Positions 6,655 through 6,733 of a stretch of DNA of 6,733 nt are shown in pieces. The stretch comes from Chitinophagaceae bacterium UBA2793 (GTDB lineage Bacteria > Bacteroidota > Bacteroidia > Chitinophagales > Chitinophagaceae). The translations under genes were made by a program, and so were the position numbers. The stretch spans positions 47,845 through 54,577 of the forward strand of contig DEHT01000070.1 of assembly GCA_002352045.1 (NCBI GenBank), written 5' to 3'. The notes under the pieces are model-generated. The model did no database searches. It was not told the origin of the DNA and saw only the letters and a list, made by a program, of their open reading frames with translations. How positions within the stretch are numbered: the first letter of the stretch is position 1; every line of letters begins with the position of its first letter.

Positions 6655-6733
6655 TTAATTGAAAGCCGCTTCTTCGTCAAAGAAAACAGCTTGTATTAAC
6701 AAATTGTTTAAGTTTAAATTGCCTATCAAGTTA
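6655..6733 (-). CDS. C-terminal end of an unidentified gene (runs off the right edge)
   Basis: One minus-strand frame is open from the window edge to TAA at 6655-6657. It gives 25 residues ending QAVFFDEEAAFN, which reads like a normal protein C-terminus, while the other two minus frames meet stops within the first few or 19 codons. It would end 71 bases before the recQ start on the same strand, so it could be an upstream operon partner. The fragment is too short to identify a family, and chance openness cannot be excluded. Confidence 0.35.
   Translation of the reverse strand, partial: NLIGNLNLNNLLIQAVFFDEEAAFN

Overview
The window looks like a Bacteroidota chromosome, most plausibly a Flavobacteriia- or Chitinophagia-type organism. 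The DNA is AT-rich and Shine-Dalgarno signals are weak. One lipoprotein signal is followed directly by Lys-Lys-Asp-Asp, which resembles the Bacteroidota surface-export signal. RecQ carries the long C-terminal extension usual for this phylum. No rRNA, tRNA, CRISPR array, transposase or integrase is visible.

Layout, all on the minus strand except one gene. Right edge (6655-6733): the last 25 codons of an unidentified gene. 4283-6583: a complete RecQ helicase with helicase, zinc/RQC, HRDC and C-terminal HTH-like regions, plus an unusual Lys/Ala/Thr-rich N-terminal tail. 3944-4177 (plus strand): a 77-residue XRE-family repressor, convergent with recQ. The 134-base gap between this repressor and the next gene holds a perfect 30-bp palindrome at 3887-3916.

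1857-3809 is the centre of interest. It encodes a 650-residue lipoprotein with an unrecognised N-terminal domain, a Cys-containing segment, a poly-glycine linker, a hydrophobic 'pre-toxin' segment and a C-terminal AHH-type HNH/EndoVII nuclease. One base after its stop begins a 226-residue gene (1175-1855), followed by a diverged paralogue of 229 residues (399-1088). Both resemble the Imm11/DUF1629 immunity class. A 7-bp hairpin with long U tracts (322-356) closes this unit. The left edge (1-227) holds the start of an unrelated small lipoprotein gene, possibly with its own promoter.

The most economical reading is a contact-dependent polymorphic toxin cassette. A nuclease tip sits on a (probably surface-exposed) outer-membrane lipoprotein stalk, two tandem immunity proteins protect siblings, and a divergent XRE protein may control expression through the palindrome. 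The cassette and its regulator appear more AT-rich than recQ, which fits an accessory insertion beside a core gene. The nuclease and lipoprotein calls are well supported by visible motifs. The immunity-family assignment, the surface location and the role of the XRE protein are inferences.
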